The notes under the pieces were generated by a model. It did no database searches. It saw only the letters and a program-made list of their open reading frames with translations, and had not been told where the DNA came from. Both the position numbers and the translations under genes were made by a program. Positions 31,159-41,719 of a stretch of 64,000 nt of DNA are shown piece by piece (position 1 is the stretch's first letter; every line of letters begins with the position of its first letter). The stretch is from Lentisphaerota bacterium (GTDB lineage Bacteria; Verrucomicrobiota; Kiritimatiellia; PWTM01): the NCBI GenBank assembly GCA_016873715.1, contig VGWF01000004.1:1-64000 (forward strand). Direction: 5' to 3'.

Positions 31159-32574
31159 CTACTTCTGCTCTTCCTTCACGGCGCCCGAATCCTTGGCTAC
31201 GGGGCCGGCGGCGGGGTCGCGGTCGAACTCGAGCTTCACGACCATGACGCTGTTGGCGAGTTCGTTGGCCGGGAGCCCGTGGATGCGCAGGTAGGCCTTC
31301 TGCTCGGCGTGGTCGCTGGGGACCATGGTGACGGCGCAGTCGACGGGCTTCCCGGTGTTCAGCAGCGTCGCGCGGACGGGCAGCGTCGCGAGCGGCTTGA
31401 GCTTCACCGCGTCGCCGGCCGGGTCCTTGTGCAGGTGGACGTAGATCGTGTTGCCGCGGCGCGTGAGCAGGACGTTGCGGTTGGACGTGAGCTGCGACGC
31501 GGGCTGGACGCCGTCGAACGCCTCCCGCACCTTGGCGTGCCACGCGCCGATGCGCCGCAGGATCGCGGCGGCCCCGGCGGGGATGACGCCCTCGCCGGAG
31601 GGGCCGACGTTGAGCAGGTAGTTCGCGTCGCGCGCGAGGTAGGCGTCGATGCTGCGCATCAGGTGCCGGTCGGTGTAGTAGTCCTCGTCCTTCCGGTAGC
31701 CCCAGCTCTCCATGCCGACGGACTGGCACGCCTCGGTCGGCCGTTCGAACCCCGCCGCGTCGCCGGCCTTCTGGTCGTAGTCCCGCTCGGGCGTGCCGAA
31801 GTCGCCGTCGTCGAAGCCGCGGTTGTTGATGACGGCCTTCGGCTGGAGCTGCCGGATCATCGCGTTGATGGACCTGTCCACGTGCTTGGGCACGTTCATG
31901 TCCCACCAGAAGCCGTGGATCTCGCCGTAGTTCGTGCACAGCTCGCGGACCTGGGCCTTGAGGAACTCCAGGTACTTCATCCAGTCGGGCGAATCGCCCG
32001 GCTGCGGCGGCAGCTCGTGGTGGCGGCCCTCGTTGGGATAGTTCGGCTGGTTCCAGTCGGCGATGGAGTAGTAGAGGCACAGCGGCACGCCGCGCCGGTG
32101 GCAGGCGTCGGCCAACGGGCGCACGACGTCCTTCCCGTACGGCGTGTTCATCGTGTTGAAGGCGGTCTGCTTCGTGTCCCAGAGGCAGAAGCCGTCGTGG
32201 TGCTTGGTCGTCAGGCAGATGTACTTCATGCCCGCGGCCTCGACGAGGTCGAGCCAGGCGTTCGCGTCGAACTTCACGGGGTTCCACTGCCCGGCGAGCT
32301 TCACGTACTCGGCGCGAGGCACGCGGGCGCGCCACTGCTCCTGCTCGTGGAACCCGTGGATGGCGTAGAGGCCCCAGTGGACGAACATGCCGAAGCGCGC
32401 ATCGAAGAACCAGTCGCGTCCGTCGCCGAAGCGTTTCGCGGCCTTGGGCGTGGCCGACACGGTGGCGTACTCCGCCGCTCCGGCCGCGCGGGGGGCGGCG
32501 GCGAGAAGGGCGGGTGCGGCGGCGAGCGCGCCGGCGCTGCCGGCGGATCGAACGAGAAAGTCCCTGCGCTTCAT
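31159..32574 (-). CDS. Alpha-L-fucosidase (GH29), Tat-type signal
   Basis: MKRRDFLVRSAG; WFFDARFGMFVHWGLYAI; YICLTTKHHDGFCLWDTKQT; NYLLNVGPSGEGVIP. Confidence 0.92.
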   Translation of the reverse strand: MKRRDFLVRSAGSAGALAAAPALLAAAPRAAGAAEYATVSATPKAAKRFGDGRDWFFDARFGMFVHWGLYAIHGFHEQEQWRARVPRAEYVKLAGQWNPVKFDANAWLDLVEAAGMKYICLTTKHHDGFCLWDTKQTAFNTMNTPYGKDVVRPLADACHRRGVPLCLYYSIADWNQPNYPNEGRHHELPPQPGDSPDWMKYLEFLKAQVRELCTNYGEIHGFWWDMNVPKHVDRSINAMIRQLQPKAVINNRGFDDGDFGTPERDYDQKAGDAAGFERPTEACQSVGMESWGYRKDEDYYTDRHLMRSIDAYLARDANYLLNVGPSGEGVIPAGAAAILRRIGAWHAKVREAFDGVQPASQLTSNRNVLLTRRGNTIYVHLHKDPAGDAVKLKPLATLPVRATLLNTGKPVDCAVTMVPSDHAEQKAYLRIHGLPANELANSVMVVKLEFDRDPAAGPVAKDSGAVKEEQK

Positions 32575-32783
32575 GGCGGTGGTCTCCCGGCGAAACCCCT
32601 TACACTGGTGCGATGCGGTGCGGGATACAAGCGAAAAGGCTCTTTCCCGACGGTTCGGGCTCCCGGGAACCACCACGAATAGCCGCAGAATTTTCTTTCC
32701 AGGGCCATGCGCCGTGCGGGATGATCCGCCCAAGCCTGCGAGGGGCATGCGGTGGGATCGCGGGCGAGTGGAGGGTTTGGGGC

Positions 32784-35700
32784 ATGAAGGGCATCGTGAC
32801 CTGCGGAAAAGGAACCCTGCGCCTGCTCGTACTCCTGTCGGGTCTGGCCGGGCCGGCGGGGGCGGTCGACGTGACCCTGAAGACGCCGGATGGGGGGGGG
32901 CACTCGGCCTTCCTGATCGGCACGAACTGGAGCGACGGCAACGCACCGTCGGCCGGAAACAACTACATCGTCGCGTACAACGGCATGCGGACCCCGACCG
33001 GCGGAACCACGGCCTACACGTTCGGCGGCGATTCCCTGCGACTCGACGGCCCGAACGGGCTGATCAACTTCAAGCAGTCGAACACGATCACGATCGCCAG
33101 CCTGCTGCTGAACGGCGGGAGCGTTCACCATGGTAGCGCGGGCGTCACGCCGGACATCGCGCGACTGGCGGGCACCATCACCGTTCTGGCCCCCTCGGCC
33201 TTCCGCACCGACGGTGCCGGCCGGACCTTCCAGATCCGGTCGTCCATCACCGGAAGCCAGGACCTGATCTTCTACAGCACCTTCACGACGGGGACCATGT
33301 GGACGAATCAGTTGACGACCGTGGCCAACGGAGGCTTCACCGGGCGGATGGTCGTCAGCAACCGGACGGTGCTCGTGATCAACGACGAGAACCGGCTCGG
33401 CGCCAACCCGGCCGCGTTCGCGAACAATCACCTTGCGCTGCTCAACGGCGGAACGCTGCAGATCGCCGGCAACATCAACCTCGACGATGCCAACCGCGGC
33501 ATCACGGTGGGCGGGGCGGCCGGGGGCGTCATCGATGTCAACGGCGGCAACACCGTGTGGAACTGGCTGCCCATCACCGGGGCCGCGTCGTTCACCAAGT
33601 CGGGCGCCGGGACCCTCTACCTGCGCGTCATCTCCAACCACACCGCGAACACCTACAGCGGCGGGACGATCCTCCAGGACGGCACCCTCGCGGCGATGAC
33701 CCGCGGCGCGCTCGGCAGCGGCAATGCGACGATCAACGGCGGCCGCCTCGACATCGCCTCGCGCGGCTTCCAGGGCACGACGATCACCGTCGGCGGCAAT
33801 GGCGGCACGCTCGTGCTCAGCGGCTCGAACACCGCCGGCGCGGCGGCGATCACGATCAACCGCGGCGGCCGGCTCCTCATCAACGCGCCGGGCGGCGCGG
33901 ATGGCGCGACGGTGACGTGGAACGACGGCGGCGTCCGGCAGTTCGCGCGGCCGGATCTGCTGCCGTCCACCGCGCTTCTTGCGAGCGGTTCGCGGATCGT
34001 CGAGACCTATGCCAGTGCCGCGCATCCGGTCGACGCCGCCTTCATGGCCGCCATCGACACGGCGTCGGACGGGACGGTCGGCATCGGCGTCAACAACGCA
34101 ATGGGCGTGCTCGACATGAGTGCCCATCCCGGCATGTGGGTCGGCGCGGCGACCAACATGAATGTGACGTTCCTGGGCACGATCCTCCCGGCCGATCCGA
34201 ACGCCTACCATCTCGGCGGCGGGCTCGCCGGTGCGCGGATCAACGGCAACACGGGACTTTCGATCGGCACGCTGACCGGCTCGCGCGACGTGGTCGTCGG
34301 CTCAACCGGCGTCGTGACGCTGATCGCCGGCAACACCTACTCGGGCCGCACGATCATCTCGAACAACGCGGGAGTCGTCGTCAACTCCGGCAACAACGCA
34401 TGGGGTGTCGCCCCCGGGGCGTTCCAGGCGGACAACGTGACGATGGACGGCGGCTACATCCGCTTGCAGAACAACGTTCAGTTCACCTTCGGCCCGACCC
34501 GCGGCTTCACACTCGGCTCCCTGGGCGGCGAATTCAACATCTGGAGCGGCGGCGCCGTGGCGACGGTCGACGGGCCGATCACCGGCCCCGGCCTCCTGCG
34601 GTTCTCCGATGCCGGTTCGATCGTGCTTTCGGCGGCCAACACCTATGCCGGCGGCACGGTGGGCGGCACGTTCCTGCGGCTCGGCAACGACGGTTCGCTG
34701 GGCTCCGGCCCGGTGGTCCTGACCGGCGGCGGCCTCGGCTCCACGGGGTCGACCGCGGTGGCGATCGCCAACAGCCTCGGCGTGGCGGGCACGATCACCC
34801 TCGGCGACACGGTGCGGAACGGGCTCCTGACGCTGAACGGAGGGGTGGACCTGTCCAACGCCACGCGGACGGTGACCGTGAACAGCGACGTCGTGGTGAA
34901 CGGCGTCGTCGCCAACGGCGGGTTGACGAAGGCCGGGGCGGGCCGGCTGACGCTGAACACGGCCAACACCTATACGAACGGCACGACGATCAACGACGGC
35001 ACGCTGGTCCTCGGCAGCGACGCGGCGCTCGGCGGGGGAACGGCGGCCGTCAACCTCAACGGTGCGACCGTGCGGCTGCAGGCGGCCGATGCGACGGCGC
35101 GGACGGTGACCAACGCCGTGACGTTCTCGCAAAACGTCACGCTCGGGGCCGCGGGCACCGGCGCCTTGACCTTCGACGCCGCGTGGAACAACGGCGGCGC
35201 GGCCAAGACCCTGACGATCGACGGCATCACCGCCTCCTTCGTCCGCGGGCTGACGAACACCGGCGCGCTGGTGATCGGCGGCAACGGGACGCTCGCCCTC
35301 GGCTCCACGGCGGACATTCCGCTGGCCGCGCAGCTCGTCGTGCTGCAGGGCGCGACGCTCGACGCCTCGGCGCTGGCCGCCCTGGCGCGCACGACGGGCT
35401 CGCTGGAGGGCGGGGGAACGGTCAACGGCAACGTGGACCTCCATGCCGGCACGCGGCTGCTGCCGGGCTCGGTCAACTCCGCGCAGACCCTGACGGTGGG
35501 CGGGGATCTCGACATGGTGGCGTTGGTGACGAACTTCTTCGAGGTCGGCGACAACCCGACCCTGATCGGGACGGCCGACCGCGTCGACGTCGGCGGGAAT
35601 CTCAATCCCAACGGCGCCGTCATCCGGGTCGATCCGATCTCGGGCATGGCGGCCGGGAACCACACGCTGTTCACCTACGCGGGTTCGCTCGGGTCGAGCT

Positions 35701-38700
35701 TCGACGCGACGGTCGCCGGGCATCCGGGCAGCGACGTGCGGTTCGGCTGGACCGGGCTCGCCGAGGGCGGGGGCGTGGTCGACCTCGTCGTCACCGGCAG
35801 CAGCGCCGTGCTCACGTGGGACGGCTCCGGCTCCGCGGTGTGGGACACGACGAGCACCGCCGCGTGGGCCCTCGGCGCGGAGAAGTTCTTCTCGTTCGAC
35901 CGCGTGGTCTTCGATGACGGCGGCGTGGCGGCGGTGACGGTCGGATCGGTCGTCCGGCCCGACGGCATGGTCGTTTCGGGTTCGCAGGACTACGCATTCA
36001 CCGGCACGGGCGCCATCAGCGGCTGGACGGATATCCGGAAGACCGGCTCCGGCTCGCTGACCCTGGGCACCCCGAACACCTTCACCGGCACCGTGTGGGC
36101 GACCGAGGGCAGGATCGTGGCGGGCACCAACGCGGCGCTGGGGTCCGGCGCCGTCGGCGGCACCGTCATCTCGAACGGCGCCACCCTGGAGCTCGCGTCC
36201 GGCGTCATCCTCGGCGACGAATGGCTGCGGCTCTCCGGCCACGGCATCGCGGGCACCGGCGCGGTTGTACGGCTCGGCGCCCCGACGGGCAACAACGATG
36301 GGGTCCGGCGGATCACGCTGGACGGCGACACGACGATCAACACGCCCGGCAAGGTGGACTTCCGCGGCGGCACAACCCGCTTCCTCGATCTCAACGGGTA
36401 CGAACTCACCAAGGCCGGGACGAGCACCCTGATGTTCGTCTCGACGGTGCTCTCGAACACCGGGTCCATCGTGGTCAACGAGGGCATCCTGGCGATCGAG
36501 GGAACGACCGTGGGCGTGGGGACGCCCGGCAGCATCCGCGTGAAGCCCGGGGCCCTGCTGGTCCTGGCGGCCCATAACGGAAACCCGACCTACGTGTGGA
36601 CGAACGTGATGCAGGGCGGGGTCGTGGGCAACTACCCGGCCGCCGGCTTCGGCAACAGCAACCCGGACCTGCCGACCCCGTTCCGTCTCGAGTCCGACAC
36701 GGAGTTCCGGGTCGCCGGAAACGACATGACCCTCCGCGGGTCGATCGGCGGCGCCGGGCGCCTGGAAATGACCGGCAGCGGCAACCTCTACGTGCGCGGC
36801 ACGAACACCTACGCCGGTGGCACCCTGATCACGTCCGGCCGGGTCGTCACGGCCAGCGCCTCGACGGCTCCGCTCGGCGCCGGCGTCGTCGACGTCCGTG
36901 GCGACATCAACGGGCAACTCTGGCCGATCGAAGCCTCCATGATCGCCAATCCCGTGACCATCCAAGGCCTCGGGTGGAACGAGACCGCGGGGCATCTCGG
37001 CGCGATCCGTCTGTCCGGCACGGGCACCATCAGCGGTCCGGTCACCCTGGCGGCGGACAGCCGCATCGTCGCATACGCCGCGGGGGACAGCGGCGAGATT
37101 TCCGGGACGATCTCCGGCGCGTCGAAACTCGAACTCAACTGGAATGACGCCGGCAAGACGATGGGCGCCGGGACGATCACGCTCTCCGGCGACAACAGCG
37201 GGTTCGGTGGAACCATGGACCTCCGCAACGGGACGTTGCGGCTGGGGCACAACAACGCGCTCGGCCCGAACACGTTCTACATGTCCGGCGGGCGCATTGT
37301 TCCGAGCGGGACGGTCGCACGGACGATCGGCAACTCCATGGTGATCTCGAACACCGTCCGGTTCGGCGGCGGAGCGCCGACGGACAACGGCGCGCTGACG
37401 TTCAACGGGGCCATCGACGGCCCGGCCCACATGATGATCGAGGGCTTCAACAACGTTACGTTCAGCGGATCGGTCTCGCCGACGGGAGTGCTTGCGGTTA
37501 CCGGCTACGGATCCGTATCCTTCAACGCACCCATCACCCAGACCGCCCAGCTCGTCGCCAACGGCTACGGCGGCACGCTGTACCTCAACGCGGCCAACAC
37601 CTACACCGGCGACACGATCGTCGCGGGCCGCAATCTCGTGCTCGGCAACGCCGGGGCGATCCCGACCGGCGCGGGCAAGGGGAACCTGATCATCGGCCAG
37701 CGGACCACCCTGGACCTTGCCGGCCTCAGCCCCGCTTTCAACGGCCTCGGCGGCGTCGGGGCGATCACGGACAGCGTCGGATCGGTCACGACGGTCAGCA
37801 TCGGCGGCAACAACTCGACGTCGTACTTCAGCGGCGCCCTGCAGGGCGGGATCGGAACGCTCCGGAAGACCGGGGACGGCGTGCTCCACCTCGCCCGCGG
37901 GCTGGGCGGCGGGAAGGCGCTGGACATCCAGGCCGGCCGGGTGATGGTCAACGGCAACGTCGCCGGCCCCGTCGCGCTGACGGCGGGCGCGGTCCTCGAT
38001 GTCACCGGCAATGGCCTGTTGGGCGAGTACTTCGGCGCAGGGACGTGGTCCGTGAACAACGAAGACCCGCGACTGTGGTCGCCGGAGGCCTTCGACGCCT
38101 ACGTGGCCGGCACGAACAAGATCGTCGAGGCTTCCAGCGCGTCGGCCGGGATGGAGTTCAGCTTCGGCGGCGCCGGCGCGCCGCTGTTCCCGGTGCCGTT
38201 CGACCGGCGCAATGACCGGGCGGTGAACTTCTACGCCCGCTACACCGGTACGTTCATGGCCCCGACCAACGGCGACTACACGTTCCAGACCCGCACGGAC
38301 GACGGAAGCACGCTGTGGATCGACGACCGGTTGGTCGTCTACAACGCCCGCTACCAGGGCGCGGCGAACCGAAGCGGGACCATCGCCCTGACGGCCGGCG
38401 AGCACGACATCCGCATCCTGTACGTCCAGGGTGCCGGCGGACTGGAGCTTTCCGCACTCGTCTCCGGCGCGAACATTCCGAACAGCCTGCTGAAGATGAG
38501 GAATGAGATCGCGATCGGGGATCTCCGCGGGGCGGCCGGATCGATCCTTTCGCTGACGGGCAACGTCCCGGTGCGCATCGTGCAGACCTCGACGCAGACG
38601 TTCGCCGGTGCGGTGATCGGCGCCGGACCGATGGTGAAGGACGGGGCCGGCATGCTCGAGCTGACGGCCGCCAGTCCGTTCGCGGGAACGGTCTCCGTGA

Positions 38701-39275
38701 CGGCCGGAACGCTGCGGGTCAGCGGGGACCTGACCGCCGCGGGCCTGATCACCGTCCATGACGGCGCCAAGCTGGACGGCGTGGGGTTCATGGGCAGCGT
38801 CGACGTCGAAGGGGGCGGCCGACTGTCGCCGGGCAACAGCCCCGGGACGATGACGGTCACGGGCGGCCTCACGCTGCGAAGCGGGGCGACGTTCGTGGTC
38901 GAACTCAACGGGAACCTGCCGGGCTCGGAGTACGACCAGTTGTACATGAGCGGTGCGACTCCGACGCTGACCCTGCAGGATCCGAAGCTGCTCGTGTCGC
39001 TCGGGTTCACCCCTATCCAGGGCGACATCTTCACGATCGTCGCCGGATTCAGCACGCTGGCCGGCTCGGGAACCTTCGACGGGCTGCCCGACGGGGCGCA
39101 CTTCGTGGTCGATTCGACGGAGTTCGAGATCGACTACGACACCTCGTCGATCACGCTGACCGTGGTCCCGGAGCCCGGCGCGCTGGGGATCCTCGGGCTG
39201 GTCGGCATCGCCGCAGTCCTGCGTCTCCGAAAAGCCGGCAGGCCGGACGCGGCGACCGTGGACCGTCAGGACTGA
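32784..39275 (+). CDS. 2163-aa surface protein: autotransporter-associated beta-strand (PATR) repeats, PA14 domain, PEP-CTERM anchor
   Basis: NTYSGGTILQDGTLAAMTRGALGSGNATINGGRL and related repeats; LLGEYFGAGTWS...NFYARYTGTFMAPTNGDYTFQTRTDDGSTLWIDD (PA14); VVPEPGALGILGLVGIAAVLRLRK (PEP-CTERM). Confidence 0.93.
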   Translation: MKGIVTCGKGTLRLLVLLSGLAGPAGAVDVTLKTPDGGGHSAFLIGTNWSDGNAPSAGNNYIVAYNGMRTPTGGTTAYTFGGDSLRLDGPNGLINFKQSNTITIASLLLNGGSVHHGSAGVTPDIARLAGTITVLAPSAFRTDGAGRTFQIRSSITGSQDLIFYSTFTTGTMWTNQLTTVANGGFTGRMVVSNRTVLVINDENRLGANPAAFANNHLALLNGGTLQIAGNINLDDANRGITVGGAAGGVIDVNGGNTVWNWLPITGAASFTKSGAGTLYLRVISNHTANTYSGGTILQDGTLAAMTRGALGSGNATINGGRLDIASRGFQGTTITVGGNGGTLVLSGSNTAGAAAITINRGGRLLINAPGGADGATVTWNDGGVRQFARPDLLPSTALLASGSRIVETYASAAHPVDAAFMAAIDTASDGTVGIGVNNAMGVLDMSAHPGMWVGAATNMNVTFLGTILPADPNAYHLGGGLAGARINGNTGLSIGTLTGSRDVVVGSTGVVTLIAGNTYSGRTIISNNAGVVVNSGNNAWGVAPGAFQADNVTMDGGYIRLQNNVQFTFGPTRGFTLGSLGGEFNIWSGGAVATVDGPITGPGLLRFSDAGSIVLSAANTYAGGTVGGTFLRLGNDGSLGSGPVVLTGGGLGSTGSTAVAIANSLGVAGTITLGDTVRNGLLTLNGGVDLSNATRTVTVNSDVVVNGVVANGGLTKAGAGRLTLNTANTYTNGTTINDGTLVLGSDAALGGGTAAVNLNGATVRLQAADATARTVTNAVTFSQNVTLGAAGTGALTFDAAWNNGGAAKTLTIDGITASFVRGLTNTGALVIGGNGTLALGSTADIPLAAQLVVLQGATLDASALAALARTTGSLEGGGTVNGNVDLHAGTRLLPGSVNSAQTLTVGGDLDMVALVTNFFEVGDNPTLIGTADRVDVGGNLNPNGAVIRVDPISGMAAGNHTLFTYAGSLGSSFDATVAGHPGSDVRFGWTGLAEGGGVVDLVVTGSSAVLTWDGSGSAVWDTTSTAAWALGAEKFFSFDRVVFDDGGVAAVTVGSVVRPDGMVVSGSQDYAFTGTGAISGWTDIRKTGSGSLTLGTPNTFTGTVWATEGRIVAGTNAALGSGAVGGTVISNGATLELASGVILGDEWLRLSGHGIAGTGAVVRLGAPTGNNDGVRRITLDGDTTINTPGKVDFRGGTTRFLDLNGYELTKAGTSTLMFVSTVLSNTGSIVVNEGILAIEGTTVGVGTPGSIRVKPGALLVLAAHNGNPTYVWTNVMQGGVVGNYPAAGFGNSNPDLPTPFRLESDTEFRVAGNDMTLRGSIGGAGRLEMTGSGNLYVRGTNTYAGGTLITSGRVVTASASTAPLGAGVVDVRGDINGQLWPIEASMIANPVTIQGLGWNETAGHLGAIRLSGTGTISGPVTLAADSRIVAYAAGDSGEISGTISGASKLELNWNDAGKTMGAGTITLSGDNSGFGGTMDLRNGTLRLGHNNALGPNTFYMSGGRIVPSGTVARTIGNSMVISNTVRFGGGAPTDNGALTFNGAIDGPAHMMIEGFNNVTFSGSVSPTGVLAVTGYGSVSFNAPITQTAQLVANGYGGTLYLNAANTYTGDTIVAGRNLVLGNAGAIPTGAGKGNLIIGQRTTLDLAGLSPAFNGLGGVGAITDSVGSVTTVSIGGNNSTSYFSGALQGGIGTLRKTGDGVLHLARGLGGGKALDIQAGRVMVNGNVAGPVALTAGAVLDVTGNGLLGEYFGAGTWSVNNEDPRLWSPEAFDAYVAGTNKIVEASSASAGMEFSFGGAGAPLFPVPFDRRNDRAVNFYARYTGTFMAPTNGDYTFQTRTDDGSTLWIDDRLVVYNARYQGAANRSGTIALTAGEHDIRILYVQGAGGLELSALVSGANIPNSLLKMRNEIAIGDLRGAAGSILSLTGNVPVRIVQTSTQTFAGAVIGAGPMVKDGAGMLELTAASPFAGTVSVTAGTLRVSGDLTAAGLITVHDGAKLDGVGFMGSVDVEGGGRLSPGNSPGTMTVTGGLTLRSGATFVVELNGNLPGSEYDQLYMSGATPTLTLQDPKLLVSLGFTPIQGDIFTIVAGFSTLAGSGTFDGLPDGAHFVVDSTEFEIDYDTSSITLTVVPEPGALGILGLVGIAAVLRLRKAGRPDAATVDRQD

Positions 39276-39339
39276 TCGGACGTGGCTTGGCCGCGCGCTT
39301 CCGTCGCCCGTTTTCCGTCTTCCGTCATCCCGCCGGGCG

Positions 39340-40455
39340 TCAGCGCCCCGGCGTCATGGCGGTGCGGCGCAGAAATCCCGGGGATGAACGTAGGGCGGGC
39401 GGACCGTCGTCGCCGGCCATCGACACGAAGAGCGCCTCGGCGGACGGGTGATTCGTCGCAAGCCACGGCAATCCCTCGTCGGGGCCGAGGATGAAGAGCG
39501 TGGTCGAGAGGCCGTCCGCCGTCAGGCAGTCCGGGGCGACAACGGTGACGCTCAGTCGCTCGCGCGGGCTCGGGCGGCCGGTGCGGGCGTCGAAGATGTG
39601 GGTGACGGCCCCCCCGCCCGCGCCGGGCCGGCGGTTGCGGTAGCCGCCGGACGTGGCCACCGCACAGCCGCTGATGTGCAGGATGCCGGCCAGGTGTTCG
39701 CCGGGCATCGCGTCGGGCCGCGGCTCGTCGACGCCGATGCGCCACGGATCGCCCGAGGCGTTGCGGCCGGACACGAAGACCTCGCCGCCGATCTCGACGA
39801 AGAAGTTCGTTACGCCGAGATCGAGGATCCTCCGCGCGACGGCATCGACGCTATAGCCCTGCGCGACCGCGTTGAGGTCGAGCTCGACGCCGTCGGCGTC
39901 CTTGCGGAGCGTCGCGCCATCGATCGCGACGCGCGGCCAGCCGCATCGCGCGCGGGCGGCGGCCTGATCGGCCTCGGAGGGGTCGTCGTCCCGCGGTCCC
40001 TCCGGGCCGCCGAAGCCCCAGAGGCGGAGCAGGGGGCGGATCGTCGGATCGAAGGCGCCGCCGCTCCCGCGCGCCAGATCCAGGGCGAAGCGCGTGCAGA
40101 CGGCAAAGCCCCCGGAGACCGGCATCGTCGTTCCGGCGGGTGCGCGGTTGAACCGGCTGATCTCGCTGTCGGCAACCCAGAGGGACATCTGCCGGTTGAC
40201 CTCGTCGAGCGTCTGCCGGATGGCGGCGCCGACGGCGTCGAGGCGCTGGGTCGGCATCGACGGTTCGGCCAGCCGGATGTGGAAGAAGGTGCCCTGGACC
40301 TCGCCGCTCAACTCGACGGCCTCGACGGCCGGCGCGCGGGGCGTACGGCCCCACAGGCTCCACGCGGCCAGGGCAACAAGGAGCCCACCGACGGTGAGGA
40401 TCTTGCGCGGTTCCACCCGCCGGGGTTGGAGGACGACTGTCCGGTGCTCCGGCAT
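39340..40455 (-). CDS. apbE: FAD:protein FMN transferase
   Basis: MSLWVADSEISRFNR; DLNAVAQGYSVDAVARRI; FVEIGGEVFVSGRN; THIFDARTGRP; downstream of nqr. Confidence 0.93.
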   Translation of the reverse strand: MPEHRTVVLQPRRVEPRKILTVGGLLVALAAWSLWGRTPRAPAVEAVELSGEVQGTFFHIRLAEPSMPTQRLDAVGAAIRQTLDEVNRQMSLWVADSEISRFNRAPAGTTMPVSGGFAVCTRFALDLARGSGGAFDPTIRPLLRLWGFGGPEGPRDDDPSEADQAAARARCGWPRVAIDGATLRKDADGVELDLNAVAQGYSVDAVARRILDLGVTNFFVEIGGEVFVSGRNASGDPWRIGVDEPRPDAMPGEHLAGILHISGCAVATSGGYRNRRPGAGGGAVTHIFDARTGRPSPRERLSVTVVAPDCLTADGLSTTLFILGPDEGLPWLATNHPSAEALFVSMAGDDGPPALRSSPGFLRRTAMTPGR

Positions 40456-40459
40456 CGCC

Positions 40460-41695
40460 TCAGCCGAACTCGTCGTAGGCGATCATGTCCTTCTCGACGC
40501 CGAGGTCGAAGAGCATCCGGTTGACGGCCGCGATCATCATCGGCGGCCCGCAGAGGTAGTACTCGATCTCGGTCGGATCGGGATGACTCTTGAGATAGAG
40601 ATCGTGCACGACCTTGTGGATGAAGCCGGTCGGCCCGGTCCAGTTGTCGGAGGGCTGCGGCTCGCTCATGGCGACGGTGTAGCGGAAGTTGGGGAAATCG
40701 CGGGCGATCGACTGGAAGTCCTCGTCGTAGAACATCTCGCGGACCGACCGGGCGCCGTACCAGAAGCTGACCTTGCGGTCCGTCTTCTTCGTGCGGAAGA
40801 GATCGAAGACATGGCTGCGCATCGGGGCCATGCCCGCGCCGCCGCCGATGAACATCATCTCGCGCCGGGTGTCCTTCGCGAAGAACTCGCCGAAGGGGCC
40901 GCTCAGGATGACCTTGTCGCCGGGCTTCCGGCTGAAGATGTAGCTGGAGGCAAGACCCGGCTGCGCGTCGGCGACGCCGGGGGGCGGCGTGGCGATGCGG
41001 ACATTCAGCATGACCGTGTTCCCCTCGGCGGGATGGTTGGCCATGGAGTAGGCGCGGAAGATCGGCTCGGGATTCGTGGTCCTGAGGTCCCAGAGCTTGA
41101 ACTTGTCCCAGGCGTCGCGGAACCGCTCTTCCACGTCGAAGGCGCGGAAGGCGAGGTCCTTGTACGGCGGGATGTCGATCTGGACGTAGCCGCCGGCCCT
41201 GAAGTTCAGGTCCACGCCCGGCGGGAGGTCGACGATGAACTCCTTGATGAACGTCGCGACGTTGCGGTTCGAGCGGACGGTGCCCTCGAACTTCTTGATC
41301 TCGAGGACCTCTTCCGGCACGCGGATCTTCAGGTCGCGCTTGACCTTGAGCTGGCAGGCCAGCCGCCAGCCCTGCTTCGCCATCTGCCGGTTGATGTGGC
41401 CGGTTTCGGTCGGGAGGATGTCGCCGCCGCCCTCGGACACGACGCACTTGCACAGGGCGCAGGTTCCGCCGCCGCCGCAGGCCGACGGGAGGTAGATCTT
41501 CTGCGCGGCGAGGGCGGTCAGCAGCGAGCCGCCGGAGTCCGCGGTGAAGGCCTTGTGGCCCTCGTTGATGTCGATCGTCACCGGCCCGGCGGGCTGGAGC
41601 TTGCGCGACGCGAAGTTGAGGCCGGCCACGAGGATCAGGATGAGCCCCGTGAACACGACCACGCTTGCGAGAACGAACGCAACCTGATGTTCCAT
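40460..41695 (-). CDS. nqrF: Na+-NQR subunit F
   Basis: [17 protein letters not shown] [2Fe-2S]; [28 protein letters not shown]. Confidence 0.97.
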   Translation of the reverse strand: MEHQVAFVLASVVVFTGLILILVAGLNFASRKLQPAGPVTIDINEGHKAFTADSGGSLLTALAAQKIYLPSACGGGGTCALCKCVVSEGGGDILPTETGHINRQMAKQGWRLACQLKVKRDLKIRVPEEVLEIKKFEGTVRSNRNVATFIKEFIVDLPPGVDLNFRAGGYVQIDIPPYKDLAFRAFDVEERFRDAWDKFKLWDLRTTNPEPIFRAYSMANHPAEGNTVMLNVRIATPPPGVADAQPGLASSYIFSRKPGDKVILSGPFGEFFAKDTRREMMFIGGGAGMAPMRSHVFDLFRTKKTDRKVSFWYGARSVREMFYDEDFQSIARDFPNFRYTVAMSEPQPSDNWTGPTGFIHKVVHDLYLKSHPDPTEIEYYLCGPPMMIAAVNRMLFDLGVEKDMIAYDEFG

Positions 41696-41719
41696 GACCG
41701 CCCCGTTCCTCCGCCGTCC

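Noticed and set aside
30497-31294. Repeat-protein ORFs (GQARWGRHRG.. / GPVGPPPRAAWAPAG..) in all three forward frames and reverse frames across the tandem array
   Set aside because: All frames stay open and 58/59-bp units shift frame repeatedly; no single frame is favoured.
34302-39101. 1599-aa open frame antisense to the giant surface protein
   Set aside because: Composition is Arg/Ala/Asp/His-rich with no domain; an expected by-product of high-G+C codon bias opposite a real gene.
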